Positions 1 to 8,941 of a stretch of DNA of 37,039 nucleotides are shown here, in pieces (positions within the stretch are counted from its first letter, which is position 1; each line of letters opens with the position of its first letter). The position numbers and the translations under genes were made by a program. The notes below the pieces were generated by a model that saw only the letters and a list, made by a program, of their open reading frames with translations, did not search any database and was not told the origin of the DNA. Origin of the DNA: Burkholderiales bacterium (lineage in GTDB: Bacteria; Pseudomonadota; Gammaproteobacteria; Burkholderiales; Burkholderiaceae_C); contig JAUVYR010000011.1 of the NCBI GenBank assembly GCA_030602985.1, forward strand, positions 1 to 37,039. The letters are read 5' to 3'.

Positions 1-2
1 GG

Positions 3-116
3 ACCAAGGCCAAACTGCGCGAGGCAGCCAACGAACACATGGCCATGCTGGAGAACTCACCCGAGCGGGTGATGAGCTACTTCCAGGACCCCAGGGTCAA
101 ATACGCCGCCGGTTGA
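3..116 (+). CDS. C-terminal tail of a truncated CDS (starts outside window), possibly a transposase C-terminus
   Basis: Open frame from window edge: TKAKLREAANEHMAMLENSPERVMSYFQDPRVKYAAG*, stop TGA 114-116. Family assignment is only a weak resemblance. Confidence 0.4.
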   Translation, partial: TKAKLREAANEHMAMLENSPERVMSYFQDPRVKYAAG

Positions 117-150
117 AACTTCTAGGGGCCGGAGCAATAAGTCAAGCACC

Positions 151-179
151 TTGTTCTTGTATACCAGTTCATGTATATT
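151..179 (+). promoter_or_regulatory. Candidate sigma70 promoter of the higBA-like locus with direct TGTATA repeats (possible antitoxin operator)
   Basis: TTGTTC (151-156), 17-bp spacer, TATATT (174-179) with TG extended -10; TGTATA repeated at 158-163 and 172-177. Confidence 0.45.
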
Positions 180-185
180 CCAGCC

Positions 186-547
186 ATGTCCACCAATGAA
201 TGACCTCTCGAGTGGGTAGGTAGCAGCTACAAAGACCTGATGGCTCTTACCGTGGAGGTGCGGCGCTTGTTCGGTTTCGCGTTGTCTCTGGCGCAGGTGG
301 GCGACCGTCACGATGCAGCCAAAGTGCTCAAGGGCTTTGGCGGTGCCGGTGTGCTGGAGGTGGTGGAAGACGATGCAGGTGGCACGTACCTAGCGGTCGT
401 TACCGTCAAGTTTTCTGAGGCAGTGTTCGCTTGCACGGCTTCCAGAAGACGAGCAAGCACGGCATTGCCACGCCCAAGGAAGACATGGACACCATCAATG
501 CACGGCTGAAAATTGCCCAAGCGTATGTGCAGGAGTTACGAAAATGA
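186..547 (+). pseudogene. HigB/Gp49-like toxin, degraded (in-frame TGA at 201-203 and about -1 frameshift near 426-436)
   Basis: Conceptual translation MSTNE*PLEWVGSSYKDLMALTVEVRRLFGFALSLAQVGDRHDAAKVLKGFGGAGVLEVVEDDAGGTYLAVVTVKFSEAVFA / LHGFQKTSKHGIATPKEDMDTINARLKIAQAYVQELRK* reconstitutes a phage-derived Gp49-like (HigB) toxin across two frames. Confidence 0.75.
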
Positions 548-879
548 AAACTCGACTGTTCGACGGCGTGCAAGTGCACAGGGGTTCAGGCAACGTGTTT
601 GCTGACCTTGGCCTTGCTGATGCCGAAAAGCTCAAGATCAAAACCGGTCTGGTCATCGAAATCAGGAAGGCCATGAAAGCCCGTAGCCTGACCCAGCAAG
701 AAGCCGCCAAACTGATGGGCATCACGCAGCCCAAAGTGTCTGACATGATGCGTGGAGACTTCACCAACTTGTCTGAGCGCAAGCTGATGGACTGCCTGAC
801 ACGGCTGGGCTACGACATTGAAATCAAGGTACGCCCTGCCAGAGCGGAGATTGGGCATTTGACGCTGGCAACGGCATGA
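544..879 (+). CDS. XRE-family (HigA-type) antitoxin
   Basis: 111 aa; HTH region TQQEAAKLMGITQPKVSDMMRGDFTNLSERKLMDCLTRLGYDIEIKV typical of HigA2-type antitoxins; ATGA overlap with the toxin stop. Confidence 0.85.
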   Translation: MKTRLFDGVQVHRGSGNVFADLGLADAEKLKIKTGLVIEIRKAMKARSLTQQEAAKLMGITQPKVSDMMRGDFTNLSERKLMDCLTRLGYDIEIKVRPARAEIGHLTLATA

Positions 880-894
880 GCGCCTGTGCCCAGC

Positions 895-1005
895 TCAAGC
901 GTGCATGGGCTGGGCCACTAGGCGCACTCCCAACGCCGCGCATACGCGGTTAATGGTATCGAACCTGGGTTGGGCATCAGCACGTAGCGCTTTGTACAAG
1001 CCCCT
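895..1005 (-). pseudogene. C-terminal fragment of an addiction-module antidote protein
   Basis: Minus-strand translation RGLYKALRADAQPRFDTINRVCAALGVRLVAQPMHA* matches the C-terminal signature of putative addiction-module antidote proteins; recognisable coding ends at about 1005, immediately before the MFS gene start. Confidence 0.65.
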
Positions 1006-1015
1006 ATCATGTGGT

Positions 1016-2230
1016 ATGTCTCAAGCTACGGCAGCCACTCACCCCCCCACCGTTCCTGGCCATGTGCTGCCCGTGCTGGTACTGGCCCAGTTCGCGGGCA
1101 CGTCGCTGTGGTTTGCCGTCAACGCTGTCATGCCCGACCTGCAGCGGGAACTGGGCTGGCCGACGGCGGCGCTGGGCACGCTCACGTCTTCCCTGCAGCT
1201 CGGCTTCATTCTGGGCACACTGGTGTTTGCGCTGCTGGCGGTGGCCGACCGTTTTTCGCCACGCCTGGTGTTTCTGTGCTGTGCCCTGGCCGGGGCGGCG
1301 TGCACGGTGGGGGCCTGGGCCATGGTGCGGCAGTTCGAAGCCCTGCTGTTCTGGCGCTTTGCGACCGGGTTTTTCCTGGCGGGCATTTACCCGGTGGGCA
1401 TGAAGATCGCGGCTCAGTGGTACCACCGTGGCCTGGGGGCGGCGCTGGGCTTGCTGGTCGGTGCACTGGTGCTGGGCTCGGCCAGTGCGCATGCCTTGCG
1501 GGCGCTGGCCGATGCCCTGCCCTGGCCCAGCCTGATGCTGGGGGTGGCCGCGCTGGCGGCAGCCGGCGGGGTGCTGCTCTATGCCACGGTGGGCGACGCA
1601 CCTGGAGCCGCTTCGCGGGTGAGCGCCTTGCAATGGCAGGCGCTGGCGACGGTGTGGACCGACCGCAAGGTGCGCAGTTCTGTGCTGGGGTATTTTGGCC
1701 ACATGTGGGAGCTGTACACCGTGTGGGTGATGGTGCCCCTGATTCTGGCGCTACGGCTGGACGGCACCACCCTGTCGTGGGTGGCTTTTGCGGTGATTGG
1801 GGCCGGTGCCATCGGCTGTGCAGGCGGGGGCTGGGTGGCCATGCGCCTGGGCAGCGCACGGGTGGCTGGGGTGCAGTTGGGCATCAGCGGGCTGTGCTGC
1901 CTGCTCGCGCCGTGGATGCTGCATGCGCCGGACGGCCTGTTTTATGTCTGGCTGGTGCTCTGGGGCATCACCGTAGCGGGCGATTCGCCACAGTTTTCCA
2001 CCCTGACGGCGCGCAATGCGCCCCCGCAAGCGGTGGGCAGCGTGCTAACGCTGGTCAACAGCATCGGCTTCGGGATTTCGATTGTCAGCATTCTGCTGTT
2101 CGCCTGGCTGGCTGACCGCGTATCGCTGGGCGCGCTGTTACCCTGGCTGGCACTGGGCCCTGTACTCGGGCTGTGGAGCTTGCGGCCGCTGATGCAGGCC
2201 GAGGCCGCCGCGATGCCGAGTGGCCGCTGA
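1016..2230 (+). CDS. MFS transporter
   Basis: MSQATAATHPPTVPGHVLPVLVLAQFAGTSLWFAVNAVMPDLQRELGW..., multiple hydrophobic helices; the longer ORF start at 905 reads antisense over the antidote fragment and is unlikely. Confidence 0.85.
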   Translation: MSQATAATHPPTVPGHVLPVLVLAQFAGTSLWFAVNAVMPDLQRELGWPTAALGTLTSSLQLGFILGTLVFALLAVADRFSPRLVFLCCALAGAACTVGAWAMVRQFEALLFWRFATGFFLAGIYPVGMKIAAQWYHRGLGAALGLLVGALVLGSASAHALRALADALPWPSLMLGVAALAAAGGVLLYATVGDAPGAASRVSALQWQALATVWTDRKVRSSVLGYFGHMWELYTVWVMVPLILALRLDGTTLSWVAFAVIGAGAIGCAGGGWVAMRLGSARVAGVQLGISGLCCLLAPWMLHAPDGLFYVWLVLWGITVAGDSPQFSTLTARNAPPQAVGSVLTLVNSIGFGISIVSILLFAWLADRVSLGALLPWLALGPVLGLWSLRPLMQAEAAAMPSGR

Positions 2231-2237
2231 CGGCGGG

Positions 2238-3542
2238 TCAGTCGCTGGTGGTGAACACCGTCAGGACGCCGGTGTAGCCATAGAGCCGATGGTGGGCGAT
2301 CTCGCCACCGGCAAAAAAGCCGACCAGGGGCACGTCGCCCAGCGCGCGGCGCAGAATCTGCAGCTCGGCGCTGGGACCGCCGAAATGCGGACCGCCCCGG
2401 CCACTGCAGCTGACGTAGATCGCTCCCGCCATGCGCCGCGCCGGATGAAACCCGGTGTCGGTATCACTGGGCTGCCAGGCAGCCGCCAGGTCGGCGGTCA
2501 GGCTTTCGGGCTCCAGCTCTTCGCGGATTTCAGCGCCAATGCGCATGAGGTCGGCCTTGGCGGCTTCGCGGTGGCGCTCGCAAAACACCAGTTGGCCGCC
2601 TTGAGGCGCCACATCGGCAATGGCCACACCCTGCCGACCCGGGTCCAGGCCGATCAGGTGACGCACTAGCACGTCTTCGCCGATCTGACCGGGGGGTCGA
2701 GGGGCCAATACCTGCGCCGGTTCGGGCAAGGTGAGCCCGACCAGTGTCTGGCGCAGGCGCTCCACCGCCTGCTGGGGCGCTTCCAGGGTGATGCCCAGGT
2801 CTTGCAGCAGGACGTCGAGCGCGGGGCGGTGGTCCAGCTCCAGCACCAGATTGTGATCGGCACGGGTGATCTGGTGGAGGGGTGACACAGGGCGCACGCC
2901 CTGGGTCACGCGTGAAAGGAGTGCCACATCCGGCCCGAAGGCAACGCCACTGAGCCCCCCGCGAAACACACCCGCCGCCCCCTGCTGGCCGCGGCCAGCC
3001 ACAGCGCCCCGGCTGGAGCGGGCGAACTGCACCAGCGGCCCCCGGCTGGAGGCCAGTCCGCCAAACACGTAGTGGCTGGTGGTGCGTTCGGCCATTTCGG
3101 CCACCAGTTCGGCGACGTCGGGGGTCTGGCCATCGGCATGCACCAGGGCGGTCTGAGCCACGAACCCGTCCGCCCCCTGCACCGGCGGCAGCGGCGCCAC
3201 GCCACTGAACACGCGGTACTGGTGGGGGGCCAGGTCGCACAACATGACCGAGAGCGCCGGCTCATCAAAATATTCCACCTGGTTGGCGGCAATGCCGACG
3301 CCCACGGTGCCCGCCCAGTCGTTCACTTCGGGCAGCTCGGCGCCCAGGTGGTCCAGAATGTCCTGGGCCTGGCCGGCGTAGTGGTCGGTGATGTAGAGCA
3401 GCCCGAGCGAGGGCTGGGCTGCGTGATCGGGCAGGGCCATCTGGGCGCGCAATTGCGCCAGCACCAGCGCGGCGGCCATGCGCCATTGCGGGTGGGTGGC
3501 GTGGGCGTGGGGAAAGAGCTTCACGGGATACTTTCTGGACAC
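2238..3542 (-). CDS. FIST N-/C-terminal domain protein
   Basis: 434 aa; pattern ...MALPDHAAQPSLGLLYITDHYAGQAQDILDHL...WAGTVGVGIAANQVEYFDEPALSVMLCDL...GFHPARRMAGAIYVSCSGRGGPHFGGPSAELQILRRALGDVPLVGFFAGGEIAHHRLYGYTGVLTVF typical of FIST sensory proteins. GTG start or an internal start possible. Confidence 0.8.
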   Translation of the reverse strand: MSRKYPVKLFPHAHATHPQWRMAAALVLAQLRAQMALPDHAAQPSLGLLYITDHYAGQAQDILDHLGAELPEVNDWAGTVGVGIAANQVEYFDEPALSVMLCDLAPHQYRVFSGVAPLPPVQGADGFVAQTALVHADGQTPDVAELVAEMAERTTSHYVFGGLASSRGPLVQFARSSRGAVAGRGQQGAAGVFRGGLSGVAFGPDVALLSRVTQGVRPVSPLHQITRADHNLVLELDHRPALDVLLQDLGITLEAPQQAVERLRQTLVGLTLPEPAQVLAPRPPGQIGEDVLVRHLIGLDPGRQGVAIADVAPQGGQLVFCERHREAAKADLMRIGAEIREELEPESLTADLAAAWQPSDTDTGFHPARRMAGAIYVSCSGRGGPHFGGPSAELQILRRALGDVPLVGFFAGGEIAHHRLYGYTGVLTVFTTSD

Positions 3543-3545
3543 CCT

Positions 3546-4349
3546 TCAACGCGAACGGGTGGCGGGCTTCGCGCGGGCAGGCGCGTTGGTGGATTTCGTC
3601 GCTCCGGACTTGGCAGATGGCGCTGCTGATGGGGGCGTTTTCGCTGTCTTGACCGCCTTGGTTGCCTTGGCAGTGACGGAGGAACCGGTTTTCTGCCCTG
3701 ACTGATGGGCGGCGGGGCGGCTTGCCTTTGGTGCAGCCGGGCGACGCGCTTTCGCTCGGGTAGGCTTGGCCACAGGGGTTTGTGCAGTCGCTTGCGCTGC
3801 AGCGACGGCCTCGGCACTGGCCTGCACATGCTGCGCCATGTCCTGCATGGCCCCCGTAGCAATGGTTTGAAACTGTTGCGTCAGCGCCGACCACCATTGC
3901 ATGGGGTCCACCACCGGCGGGGTGGACGGCGCCGTTTCAGGCTCGGCCTCTGGTGTTGGAGCAGGAGCAGGCTCGGGGGCAGCGGGTGGGCTGGATGCCG
4001 GACTGGACGTCGGACTCATCTTGAACGCGTCGGCCATGTCCTGCATGCTGACGTTCATGCTTTTGAGCGTCGCCAGCGTCATCTTCTGCACTTCGAGCGC
4101 CTGTATGGTGGCGGCCAGCGCCTTGGTGTTCTGGTCCAGCCAGAAATGCACCGCCTTCAGGTCTTGAATGCGCTTGTCCAGCTCCTCGACATCGAAAGTG
4201 GGGGCCACCCAGTGGCTGAGAGGGGGCATGCCAGGCACGCTTGATGCCGCCCCCGGCGCCGCACTGCCCGCCGTCTGTCGGGTGAGGTTCTGCAAAAACT
4301 CGAATCCGGGGATGTACCGGGCAAACAGGTTGGTGTCGGGTTCGGTCAT
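3546..4349 (-). CDS. phaM: PhaM-like polyhydroxyalkanoate granule-associated regulatory protein
   Basis: MTEPDTNLFARYIPGFEFLQNLTRQ...LSHWVAPTFDVEELDKRIQDLKAVHFWLDQN N-terminal signature and Ala/Lys/Pro-rich C-terminus. Confidence 0.75.
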   Translation of the reverse strand: MTEPDTNLFARYIPGFEFLQNLTRQTAGSAAPGAASSVPGMPPLSHWVAPTFDVEELDKRIQDLKAVHFWLDQNTKALAATIQALEVQKMTLATLKSMNVSMQDMADAFKMSPTSSPASSPPAAPEPAPAPTPEAEPETAPSTPPVVDPMQWWSALTQQFQTIATGAMQDMAQHVQASAEAVAAAQATAQTPVAKPTRAKARRPAAPKASRPAAHQSGQKTGSSVTAKATKAVKTAKTPPSAAPSAKSGATKSTNAPARAKPATRSR

Positions 4350-4458
4350 GTCGAAAACTCCAGTTTGGTGACCCATAGCATGCCACAGAGGTTGACGCAT
4401 ATCAAAGCCTGTGTCGGCACGCCCAGGGACAATGACTCAACACGTCAAGGAGCCTCGC

Positions 4459-4845
4459 ATGAACCAGCCCATTTCCGACACCTTCGCCCTCCAGCTTCAA
4501 CAGCGCAGGGCCGACCTGATTGCGCAGATTCGGGCGCAGCGAGGTGGCAAGCTCGGGCGTGCGCAAGCCACATCCGACCCGCACGACGAACAGAGTGGCG
4601 ACTGGACGCAGCTGCATGCAGAGCGGGACATGACGCTGGCCCTGGGCGAACGGGAAGCCGCTGAGTTGGCAGCGATCGACGCCGCTTTGAAGCGGGTGGC
4701 TGCAGGAGACTATGGCCTCTGCATCGACTGCGGCGTAGAGATCCCTGCCGCTCGGTTGCATGCCAACCCGATTGCCCTGCGTTGCCTGGGCTGTCAGGAT
4801 GAGCTTGAGCATGCGCGGGGGACGGCGGCGCATCCCTCGCTGTAA
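4459..4845 (+). CDS. TraR/DksA-family zinc finger protein
   Basis: Four-cysteine zinc finger CIDCGVEIPAARLHANPIALRCLGC near the C-terminus. Confidence 0.85.
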   Translation: MNQPISDTFALQLQQRRADLIAQIRAQRGGKLGRAQATSDPHDEQSGDWTQLHAERDMTLALGEREAAELAAIDAALKRVAAGDYGLCIDCGVEIPAARLHANPIALRCLGCQDELEHARGTAAHPSL

Positions 4846-4892
4846 TCCCGCCGTCATCCCGCTATACGGGTGGGTGGTGTACGATTTCCCGT

Positions 4893-5663
4893 ATGAATCG
4901 TGAACCCTCATCCAGCCCTCTCGGGGGCGTTCGTCGTCGATCCTGGATCGTCGCGGCGATGGGCGGTTATGCGCTCGCCGCAGTGGGTTCTGCGCAGGCC
5001 CAGTCACCAGCCGCCCTGCCTTGGCCCGCCCAATTGCAAATGGAGTTCGATGTCAGTGGTCAGGCAAGGGGTCTGCCCTACCGCGCCAGCAGCCGCCTGG
5101 CCTGGCAAAGCCAGGACGGCCGCTACGAAGCGCAACTCGAGATGCGTGCCCGTTTCGTGGGATCACGCAACCAGACCTCGACAGGACGGTGGCAGGACGA
5201 GCAGCTCATGCCCGAACGCTACGTGGATCAGGCGCGCGTTGAACGGCGCTTCCAGCTCGATTGGGCACGGCAACGCTTTGAATTCTGGCGTGAAGGGCAG
5301 CTGGTGCGCGAAGGCCCGCTCGACCGGGGTACGCAGGATCGCCTGAGTGTGTTTTTTGCACTGGCCTGGCAAGCCCAGCGCCGATTGAGCACGCCCACAG
5401 CCGATGCAGGAGATCCCTGGCAAGTGCGCGTGATCAACCAGGAAGGGGCCGAGATATGGTCGTTTGCCGATCGGGGCGCCGAGCGGCTGGACACACCGGC
5501 AGGGACTTTGGACACCCGTCAGCTCGATCGACTACCGGGCGACCACAACAACACAGGCATGACGCTGTGGCTGAGTCGCTCACACGGCTGGCTGCCCGCT
5601 CGCATTCGACTGACCGATCCGAACGGGGACGTGGTGGACCAGCGTCTGCGGCTGGCCTCTTGA
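4893..5663 (+). CDS. DUF3108 domain-containing protein
   Basis: MEFDVSGQARGLPYRASSRLAWQSQDGRYEAQLEMRARFVG...DRLSVFFALAWQAQ consistent with the DUF3108 family; N-terminal signal/TM-like segment. Confidence 0.7.
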   Translation: MNREPSSSPLGGVRRRSWIVAAMGGYALAAVGSAQAQSPAALPWPAQLQMEFDVSGQARGLPYRASSRLAWQSQDGRYEAQLEMRARFVGSRNQTSTGRWQDEQLMPERYVDQARVERRFQLDWARQRFEFWREGQLVREGPLDRGTQDRLSVFFALAWQAQRRLSTPTADAGDPWQVRVINQEGAEIWSFADRGAERLDTPAGTLDTRQLDRLPGDHNNTGMTLWLSRSHGWLPARIRLTDPNGDVVDQRLRLAS

Positions 5664-5746
5664 AGCTGCGGCTGACACCCTCATCTGCGCATCATGGCCC
5701 TGGCATGGGGCTTGCAAGGTTATTGCGTTTCGAGGACATTTGAATC

Positions 5747-6040
5747 ATGCATACGCTCTACGACTCTGACACTTTCGCGGTGGTCCACATCTTTGCGAAT
5801 GGCGAAGAGGTGGCCAGCTCGCACAGCGCCACATCGAATCTGGGGCCGCAAATGCCTCGACACGGTTTTGAGATCGTGGACAAGCGCTCAGGCAAGGAAG
5901 TGTATCTGGACGGCTCCTGGGCCGAGCTGTTCCAGCAGCAGATTCATGCCTGGCAGCAGAACACCCCCACCCAGGAAGAGGTGGAGGACACGCTGGAAGG
6001 CTATGCCACCTTGGCGCAGACCCCCGTGGTGGTGCACTGA
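5747..6040 (+). CDS. DUF3567 family protein
   Basis: LYDSDTFAVVHI...RHGFEIVDKRSGKEVYLDGSWAELFQQQI signature of the Burkholderiales DUF3567 family. Confidence 0.75.
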   Translation: MHTLYDSDTFAVVHIFANGEEVASSHSATSNLGPQMPRHGFEIVDKRSGKEVYLDGSWAELFQQQIHAWQQNTPTQEEVEDTLEGYATLAQTPVVVH

Positions 6041-6041
6041 G

Positions 6042-6551
6042 TCAGTCTTCGAGCAGACTGCGCAGCATCCACGCGGTTTGTTCGTGCACGGATAGCCGCT
6101 GCACCAACACGTCAGCCGTGGGTTCATCGTTGGCCTTGTCGACCAGCGGGAACAGGCTGCGGGCGGTTCGGGCCACGGCTTCATGACCTTGCGCAAGGAT
6201 GCGCACCATCTCCATGGCTTTGGGAGGCTCGGCGGGCGCATCTGGCAGTGAACTCAGCTTGGCGTACTGGGCATAGGAGCCCGGCGCCACATGGCCCAGT
6301 GCGCGGATGCGCTCAGCCATCGGGTCCACTGCATTCCACAACTCGGTGTACTGTGCCATGAACATGGCGTGCAGGCTGTTGAACATGGGGCCCGTCACGT
6401 TCCAGTGAAAATTGTGCGTGGTCAGGTACAGGGTGTAGGTATCGGCCAGGAGGCGACTGAGCCCCTGGGCGATCGCGGCACGGTCTTTTTCCGAGATGCC
6501 GATGTCCATGGGGATCGTTCGGGTGGATAACTGGGCAGATTTCTTGGCCAT
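6042..6551 (-). CDS. dps: Dps family ferritin-like DNA-binding protein
   Basis: LSRLLADTYTLYLTTHNFHWNVTGPMFNSLHAMFMAQYTELWNAVDPMAERIRALG: Dps ferroxidase signature. Confidence 0.85.
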   Translation of the reverse strand: MAKKSAQLSTRTIPMDIGISEKDRAAIAQGLSRLLADTYTLYLTTHNFHWNVTGPMFNSLHAMFMAQYTELWNAVDPMAERIRALGHVAPGSYAQYAKLSSLPDAPAEPPKAMEMVRILAQGHEAVARTARSLFPLVDKANDEPTADVLVQRLSVHEQTAWMLRSLLED

Positions 6552-6599
6552 GTATGTTCCTTTGGGTCAAAGCACCATCTTAGCGGCTGATCATGTGCG

Positions 6600-8717
6600 T
6601 CAGGACAGATAGTCGGCCGTGAAGCGGGATTCAGGGACCGGATGCCCACCCCGCCAGTAACCCTGGTAATAGTCACAACCCATCTGGGCCAGATCGCGCC
6701 ACTGCGCTTCGTTTTCCACGCCTTCAGCCAACACCTTGACCCCCAGTGCACGGCCCATGGCCACAATCGCGCTGCAGATGGCGCGGTCCTCAGGGTCTGA
6801 TTCGAGCTGCGCGATGAAGGTGCGATCGATCTTAAGGGTATGCACCGCGAAGCGCTTGAGATAGGCGAGCGACGAATACCCGACCCCGAAATCGTCCACT
6901 GCCACGTGCACACCCATCTGCTTGACCTGGGTCAGCACCTCCAGGGTCTGTTCGCTGCGCTCCATCAGCAGCCCCTCGGTGATTTCCAGCTCGATCGAGC
7001 CGGGCGGCAGATCGTAGCGCTGCAACACTGTCCTGAGCTGATCGATCAGCAACAAGCGGTGAAATTGGCGGGGTGACACATTGATGGCCATGGTGGCTTC
7101 GGTCCAGCCGGTGTCAATCCACCGGCGCAGAGTGGCGCACGCGTGATCCAGCACCCAGAAGCCGATCTCGCCCATAAGCCCGCAGGCTTCTGCCACCGGG
7201 ATGAACCGAGCGGGGGGAATGGGGCCCAGCACCTCGTCATGCCAGCGAATCAGGGCTTCAGCCCCGACAAGACGATCGGTCGCCACGCCCCACTGGGGCT
7301 GAAACACAAGTTCAAAGGCCCCGTCACGAACCGCCTGGCGAAGGCGGCCCTCCAAGGACAGCCGCTCGGCGGCAAGACGGGTCATGTCCTGCGAAAAATA
7401 GGCGTAGGTGCCGCGCCCGTCGGCTTTGGCCCGATACAACGCAGAATCGGCCGCTTTCATCAAGGCCTCTTCGTCCTGGCCATGCTCGGGGTACAGGGCG
7501 ATCCCGACGCTGGTGCCGATATGGACCTCGTGGCCATCACTCGTCGTCCAGGGCTCGCTGAGCAGCAACACCAGCTCTCGGGCGAGCCGGGCGGCGTCCT
7601 CCTCTTTCGACAGGCCACGCATGAGCCAGACGAATTCGTCACCCCCCATGCGGGACAGTGTGTCACCGGCGCGCAGTCGCTGGGACAAGCGCTGGGCCAG
7701 GTGCCGCAGCAGTTCATCCCCCACACCGTGGCCCAGTGTGTCATTGACATCCTTGAATCCGTCAAGGTCCAGCATGAGCACGGCCAGTTGATGCCCATGT
7801 CGGCTGGCTTCGCGCAGCGCTTCGGCCAGACGCTCACTCCAGAGCAACCGGTTGGGCAAGCCGGTCAGTGAATCGTGCCGGGCCTGATGGAGCAAGGCCT
7901 GTTCGCGGGCCATGAGGGCCTGCTCCACTTCATAGCGCTCGTGGATGTCGAACAGGATGCCGGAAAACCTTTCCGGCTGCCCCTCGGCATCCCGGTGGGT
8001 CATGCCGCGACCTTGAAACCAGCGGTAGCTGCCATCAAAGCATCGCAGTCGGTAGGTACAGTTGAAGGGTTGAGGGCCCTGGATGGCCCGCTCCACCGCC
8101 GCCAGCGTGGTGGCTTGGTCATCCGGGTGCAAAAAGGTGCGGAAATGGAAGTCACGGCGGAAATCGTCACCCTGGTATCGAACCAACTGACTGAACCCCC
8201 GACTGAATTCGACCACATCGGTACGCAGGTCCCAATCCCACAATCCGGCACCACTGCCCTCGAGGGCGAGCCGCAGGCGGTGCTCGCTGCGCTCCAGCGC
8301 CAGTCGGGCGACCTCATCCGTCACGACGTCCTGCACGAGTACGAGCAGCGTGTCGGTCGTCTGTTCGCTGGTGCAAGGCAGATGACGGACCTGCAGACGC
8401 GCCCAGAGGACCCGGCCGTCGGCATGTACCATGCGCTTGTCAACCTGCAGCTGATCGACTTCGCGGTCCAGCAAACGGGCTCGGCGTTGACGATCACCCA
8501 CCCGTTCGTCTGGGTGCGTGATGTCGGGAAAACCCATCTGCAGCAGCCGCTCTATGGAATGGCCCACGCGATTGGCCAGGTGTTTGTTCACTGCCAGAAA
8601 CCGCCCCTGAGCATCGAGCACAGCCAGCCCGATCGGCGCCTCTGCAAACCATTGGGACAAAACCCCATCAGGCCAGTGCGCCAGCCAGTGAGCGAAGGGG
8701 TTGCCCGAATCGGTCAT
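6600..8717 (-). CDS. PAS-PAS-GGDEF-EAL diguanylate cyclase/phosphodiesterase
   Basis: RAGDTLSRMGGDEF (RxxD I-site plus GGDEF) and EALIRW...AVDDFGVGYSSL...VLAEGVE EAL motifs; two PAS/PAC-like N-terminal segments. Confidence 0.9.
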   Translation of the reverse strand: MTDSGNPFAHWLAHWPDGVLSQWFAEAPIGLAVLDAQGRFLAVNKHLANRVGHSIERLLQMGFPDITHPDERVGDRQRRARLLDREVDQLQVDKRMVHADGRVLWARLQVRHLPCTSEQTTDTLLVLVQDVVTDEVARLALERSEHRLRLALEGSGAGLWDWDLRTDVVEFSRGFSQLVRYQGDDFRRDFHFRTFLHPDDQATTLAAVERAIQGPQPFNCTYRLRCFDGSYRWFQGRGMTHRDAEGQPERFSGILFDIHERYEVEQALMAREQALLHQARHDSLTGLPNRLLWSERLAEALREASRHGHQLAVLMLDLDGFKDVNDTLGHGVGDELLRHLAQRLSQRLRAGDTLSRMGGDEFVWLMRGLSKEEDAARLARELVLLLSEPWTTSDGHEVHIGTSVGIALYPEHGQDEEALMKAADSALYRAKADGRGTYAYFSQDMTRLAAERLSLEGRLRQAVRDGAFELVFQPQWGVATDRLVGAEALIRWHDEVLGPIPPARFIPVAEACGLMGEIGFWVLDHACATLRRWIDTGWTEATMAINVSPRQFHRLLLIDQLRTVLQRYDLPPGSIELEITEGLLMERSEQTLEVLTQVKQMGVHVAVDDFGVGYSSLAYLKRFAVHTLKIDRTFIAQLESDPEDRAICSAIVAMGRALGVKVLAEGVENEAQWRDLAQMGCDYYQGYWRGGHPVPESRFTADYLS

Positions 8718-8941
8718 GACCTCATGATATCGAGGGTTCAACGTTCTGCCCACTCCCAGGGATTGCTCGATAACCCGTATTCGAGGTCAGCCAGGTTCGC
8801 GCCCAATCCAGGGCCTGCATGTGGTAATTTCGCACTCGTCCAGGCGCTGCTTCGTGCAGATGCAGACCCGCCTGGGCGGTCGTCGCCTCGTCCATTGGCT
8901 GTCGGGTGACGCTTTGCCCCGGATATGCTAGTCTTCTGCCC

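Noticed and set aside
905-1015. N-terminal extension of the MFS ORF (MGWATRRTPNAAHTRLMVSNLGWASARSALYKPLSCG)
   Set aside because: It overlaps the minus-strand antidote fragment and lacks MFS character; the ATG at 1016 gives a normal N-terminus.
3546-3900. Ala/Lys/Pro-rich low-complexity stretch as a tandem repeat
   Set aside because: It is the typical basic, Ala/Pro-rich DNA-binding-like C-terminus of PhaM-type proteins, not a true nucleotide repeat.
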